Source of the DNA: Branchiostoma belcheri
Lineage: Eukaryota > Chordata > Leptocardii > Amphioxiformes > Branchiostomatidae
Direction of reading: 5' to 3'
DNA: 64,000 nucleotides
NCBI RefSeq assembly: GCF_001625305.1
Contig: NW_017804054.1
Location: 682,185-746,184, forward strand
How positions within the stretch are numbered: the first letter of the stretch is position 1; every line of letters starts with the position of its first letter. This document shows, piece after piece, positions 59,511 through 64,000 of this stretch. A program made the translations under genes and the position numbers. Under the pieces are notes generated by a model. That model made no database searches and was not told the origin of the DNA. It worked only from the letters and a program-made list of their open reading frames with translations.

Positions 59511-62500
59511 CTACATGGTTTTGGAGCCGTCCTTTTTGTTGATGAGAGCTTCGACCAGCTTCAAACTTTGTTTAACAGTCTGCAAGAGGCATACAGAAAC
59601 AAAAAACATCAAGTTAGTTTGTTTACTGGTATGTTATGCCTATATAAGGGTAAATGTTTACCAGTTATACAAAACAAATGAAAACAAATACTTGCTCACC
59701 TTGTAAGCTTTGTACTCGGATGACATGTCTCCTCTGTCCTCTTTTGTGATTTTCCTGAGGATGTATGATTGGAATGAAAAGGTTAGACAAAGGCAGAAAA
59801 GCCATTTCCCCAGCTATCCTTCACAACACATATTTGAGATATATGTACAGTAACAGTAACAGTGAAATTTAAAAGGTTTGAATGTTCCAGCATTTACTGT
59901 TAACCTTCAGTCTGCTAAGGCGGGCATTTGTATTTGTTATAGGGTTACACGGCGGGGAGAAGGTTAGAGGGAAACTTAACTCCAGAAATGAGCCCTTTTT
60001 CTTCAGATATTTTTTTCTAAATAAAAATAAATGCATTTGGCAACATGACATTGCATTTGCCAGCAGATGGATTATACAGTACTATTGAGATTCCCCCCCC
60101 CCTCACAAAACTTACCGTCCATGTTGTGTGAAGAAGTCATCCTCAAACCTCTTGAGCACAGCCCTGAGTCTCTTCTTCTCCAGCCTCAGTTTCTTCAGAT
60201 GGTCCAGCAGTTCTTGTCTGGAGTTAACAGTAACAAGGAATCCATCAATATACACCAGAGTAGGAGACAATATACAGGTATATTTCAGCCTATCCTGTTC
60301 CTATCTGATTGTAACTTATATGACTCACTGACTCACTCACTCACTCACTCACTCACTCACTCACTCACTCACTCACTCACTCACTCACTCACTCACTCAC
60401 TCACTCACTCACTCACTCACACAAGCAAGCAAACCAGCAAGCAAGCAAAAAAAAAAAAAACCACTATGTACAAAACCTCCATACCCAGAGGTAACAAAGG
60501 GACTTACAGGCTAGCTTGGTGCAGTGTCTCTGAGGTGAACTCGTTCTCATTGGTTCCCTCGCCGTTCTGGTCAGCCTCCTCATCTTCCTCCTCCTCCCGA
60601 GTCTCTTGGAGAAGTCCAAAGTTTTGGGTCACCGTGAAGTCAGTAGTAGTCATGGTGCTACTGATACCATCATCCTGAGGTGGGCCAAACGTCAGACAAA
60701 ATATGTGTCATTTCCTTCATGTTCAAATTATGTTTGGTTCAGTTCAAGCAGAACAAAATCACAAAATAAAGTTAAAAATATTTTAATTAAAATGTTCAGT
60801 TCGGATCATTTATAAGTATGAATGGAAAGTCACTATTCATGACATAAATATAAAGCATACCTTTGGAGGGGTCTGTTGGAATTCCATCATCATTCCTTCC
60901 TCTATTGTTTCCAAATTTCTAAGGTCCTGCAAGCAAGGAAACAACACATAAACATCAGAAAAGACTCTGTGAGACAACAAGAAAAAGGATGCTACAATAC
61001 TTAAAGCAAACATCAGTTCCTTGAAGAAACATGCTGGGTCACCTTCAGGAACCTCCTTATCAATCAACTGTCAAAATCACCTCCCATCGATCATGGCACG
61101 GAAAGCACTTAGGACTGACAAAAAACAAACTCATGAACTTGGCCACCCAAACCAATACTTCCGTATGTAACAAGTAGGCAAAATGTAAGAAAGACTTACC
61201 CCGAGTGATGGCGGCTTGGAGAGGAATTTCTTGATCTGTCGGTATCTTTCATACAGTGGACGCACAATGTCTTTCTCAACCTTAGATGTCTACAAGATAG
61301 ACATAAGAAAAAAAAGCAACAACGCTGTCAAAACATTGGCCATGAACTGTAAACATGTTTCAGATATACATTGTCATATCATATGATCATCTTACGTTTT
61401 TATAGTCAATGTCAGAAATTACGTAATCTACATAAATAAGGTGAAGCTCAACTATAAAAAAAATCAAAATGACATAAGTTTGTAGTTAAATCATATGAAG
61501 TCTTCAACACATGATTGTACACTATATACTGTATTTAGAATCACAGTCACTATTATCTAGTCAAAAAGAGTGCACAAAGGACCCATGCCTTTTCTGCACA
61601 GACAACTTACAGGTCTTCCATGAGTGGACTCAAGGTGCAAGAGCTCTTTCTGCATGGCCACTTTCTCCTCACGAAGCTCATCCATGGTCAATCTCTGTAC
61701 CAAATGCCAACATGCCTCTCAGTCAGGGCCAGATAGAAGCCACGTCTGGCCACTCAGTTTGTGCACTATACCCTACTCTTAACCTCAACTCTACAGCATT
61801 TCCAACAACCTTTAATACAGTCAACAGTAACCTCACAGAAAGGTCTTTCTCTGCATTCTACAAACATCAAACCTGGCAAAAATGTAGATGACAAAGTTCT
61901 CTGACGATGGCAACCACTTGAATAGCATGGTTAAGCACACAAGAACAAAACAAATTCTCTGCTATACGTACAACACTACAAAGGCAATCAGAAATGACAT
62001 CCATTACAAGTATAGAAAACCCTCTCCTTACAAGCTAATAGGTTACACTAGCTAGACCTGTCTATATAAACATAACAAAACTCAATGGTACGTTTGTTGA
62101 ATACAACAGCCTACCTCTAGCTCTTCCGGTCTGTCTGCATCCTCCCTCTTCTCGGCCAGGACATGGAGGGCGTGATTGAGGGACCCCCTCAGAGCGCTCA
62201 GGGGGCAGTCTGGGTCCCCATCCCCCCCTCCCACAGGGTAGTTCAACTTGGTGGGGAGGGTCTTACTCAGAGAGTGTCTCTCCTCTAAAAGACAAACACA
62301 TTTCATCAGATTATCATCATGAAAGTTCATCTGTGTTGATAGTGTCTGTATCTGCAACTCTTACGAGATTACGTTTTGTAGTGATTGGTCATTAACTATC
62401 TTAATGAAGGCGACAGTGGTTGTTGAAAATTTGATCTCTGTGTTGGAATAAAGTTCAACAGTTTACTAACATTTCATCAGATTATGTCTATACTAAAGCA

Positions 62501-63643
62501 TGGGAGAAATAGAAGTCGTAGATGAAAGCACCTCAGACGTCACCATGACTGAATGTCAGTTTATATCTAAGACAAGACCAACACCCACCTCTTGCCCGGT
62601 CCTTGATATCTAGAAAATAAGACAGAGAAAAACCCAAATCAGGCATTCCGTCAAGTTAAGAGGTTAACACTATCTCCACACAAGTAGCTTGAAAGTGGAA
62701 GGACATGAACGAAAATGAAAATTAGGACCTCTTGACAGAGTTTGAATTACCTTTCAGGTCTTTCTTAGCCTTTGACAAATCGTTGACTATTTTTCTGATG
62801 TCAGTTCTGCCCATCTTGTCTGCATGCGAGGGCTGAAGGGTAGACACAAACACCATAGAGATGATTATAATACTGAACTTATCAAAATGAAAACACTTCA
62901 GAATTTGAACTTGAGGAAGGAGCACTAAAAATGGGGCACAACTTACTCTGTATCCTTTCTCCTCTTCAAATTGTGTCTCAAATCTTCGAACTTTCTTTTT
63001 CAGACCTGGAAAGAGCAATGAGTATGAACTACATGTAATTAAGGACCTGAACCATTGCACCAATATGACATGTAAAACAATCAAACAATGAACTAGAAAG
63101 TGATGATGACGGCTTCAATTAGAAGATGACTTACTGTGAATTCTTTTGGTCAGGTCTCGAATTTCCTTGTCTTCTGTGGTCATACTGTAGTACATAAGAA
63201 ACATGTCCTGGTTATCTACATGTGATACCACTGGTGCACAATCATAGATACTACGAATGTCGCATCAGGGGAAAAGCAATGCTGTGGTATGCACAAGGAA
63301 CAAGTACGATGCAGTATCAATTTCATTGTACATTATTTTTGTAATAACTCATTGACAATTAAAACCAACTAAATCCATGTTTTCATCATGATAGCTTGGC
63401 AAAAATATCCATCCATATACACATACTATTTCATCCCCTCTACATGTGTACATCAACTCAGCAAAAACATCAACCAATAACTGTTCCGTAACTTTGTGGT
63501 ATGTCCCGAATGGGGTTTGAACTCACAACCTCCCAAATGCACAACGACAACTTGTCTGACTGAAGGAAACAGGAACTTATTAGGCATACCTGTGCATGTG
63601 TGATGCTGGGGGAGATGGGGGGATGTCCACATCAGCAGGAGCG
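59511..63643 (-). CDS. FAM13: FAM13-family protein, C-terminal 355 residues (5' part beyond the window)
   Basis: Thirteen minus-strand exons join in frame: 63643-63590, 63184-63135, 63005-62947, 62832-62751, 62609-62589, 62284-62115, 61694-61611, 61289-61200, 60926-60861, 60674-60508, 60217-60116, 59754-59700, 59579-59511 (stop TAG). All are GT-AG and phases agree. FAM13 hallmarks in order: a coiled-coil stretch ending in EEEKGYRPSHADK; LTMDELREEKVAMQKELL with ESTHGRP; IVRPLYERYRQIKKFL; an acidic segment with DFTVTQNFG; LLDHLKKLRLEKKRLR with FEDDFFTQHGR; KEDRGDMSSEYKAYK; and a final LVEALINKKDGSKTM that matches the FAM13 C-terminus. The RhoGAP domain of FAM13A would lie upstream, outside the window, so I cannot say whether this gene has it. 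The family is linked to Rho signalling and is largely cytoplasmic; that is family knowledge, not seen here. One exon is only 21 bp. Confidence 0.9.
60323..60461. repeat. (ACTC)n microsatellite with a CAAG/poly-A edge
   Basis: About 24 perfect tetramers of CACT (60323-60420), then CAAG units and an A14 run. It lies in the FAM13 intron between exons 60674-60508 and 60217-60116. Confidence 0.95.
63485..63580 (-). repeat. tRNA-derived SINE fragment
   Basis: On the minus strand GGGAGGTTGTGAGTTCAAAC followed by CCCATTCGGGACATACC carries a pol III B-box-like GAGTTCAAACCCC with a T-arm-like stem. The A-box half is decayed (CAGTCAGACAAG region), so it is not a functional tRNA. It lies in a FAM13 intron. 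Confidence 0.45.
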
Positions 63644-64000
63644 CTGCAAGAGAAACAGAACACAACCATTTACAACAGACTATACGGTACACTTTATGTG
63701 TAGGCAGTGGAACAATCCAATAGTGACATGATATTAAATGTACATGTGTAGCTGTAGACACACAAAGAAGTTGCAAGGCAGAAAAACACACAACGTAAAT
63801 AACACTGCAAGGACACAGTTGCTGCAGGACAATATAATCATGACTTATTAACATCATTCCTGGACAATAAAAATGATTACAGCTTTCAGTGGGAAAGAAA
63901 AATGTTATTTGTCATTATATGATGTTAGTAATTAATTACATCAGCCTACACAAAATTGCAGATCACACAATCACGATGATCCAAGTTATTCCTTCCTGAA

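Noticed and set aside
1-64000. CRISPR array, prokaryotic operon or ribosomal RNA gene
   Set aside because: Direct repeats here are minisatellites or tandem exon units without unique spacers of regular length. Genes have spliceosomal introns, and no rRNA-like sequence was seen.

Overview
The window is nuclear DNA of an animal with intron-rich genes (GT-AG introns of about 100 bp to 6 kb), many short foldback repeats and non-LTR retroelement debris. The gene content (a cadherin-23-type cadherin, a Wnt8 and a FAM13 protein) fits a deuterostome. The compact introns, high repeat polymorphism and gap-flanking duplicate contigs make a cephalochordate (amphioxus, Branchiostoma-like) my best guess. 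That assignment is inference, not proven by the sequence.

Layout. (1) 63-9,915, plus strand: the 3' end of a CDH23-like cadherin. Seventeen in-frame exons encode the last four cadherin repeats, a membrane-adjacent domain, one transmembrane helix, a cytoplasmic tail ending in a class I PDZ ligand, and a long 3'UTR. (2) 12,882-25,550, plus: a complete six-exon Wnt8 gene of 358 aa, including one GC-AG intron and two large repeat-bearing introns. (3) 27,983-28,843, minus: a candidate two-exon small membrane protein. (4) 30,301-about 36,580, plus: an unrecognised secreted, extremely acidic protein. It has a Glu/Asp-rich exon, a basic furin-like site and then a 60-66 bp coding minisatellite giving SSGD-rich repeats. 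A 20-N gap interrupts it and a duplicated, frameshifted copy of the repeat exon follows. (5) About 37,500-45,100: no long coding frame. A tandem array of about 200-bp exon-like units with splice signals is followed by two long inverted repeats (arms of about 250 and 320 bp) and two duplicated terminal-exon-like segments. I read this as a candidate multi-exon noncoding transcript that could carry long hairpin RNA. (6) 45,624-57,000: a repeat-rich interval. It holds a weak small minus-strand gene, a GC-rich element in two inverted copies, an assembly gap flanked by allelic-looking duplicates, MITE-like elements, an L1-type ORF1 relic, a reverse-transcriptase relic, a dimeric minisatellite and a 5'-truncated CR1/Jockey-type reverse transcriptase between 34-bp direct repeats. 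(7) 59,343 to beyond 64,000, minus: the 3' portion of a FAM13-family gene, 13 exons including a 21-bp microexon.

The three recognised genes act separately: cell adhesion or mechanosensory linkage, secreted signalling, and a RhoGAP-related coiled-coil protein. Nothing suggests they form a functional cluster. The most interesting unexplained items are the SSGD-repeat secreted protein, and the exon-array plus long-hairpin locus at 37.5-45.1 kb.
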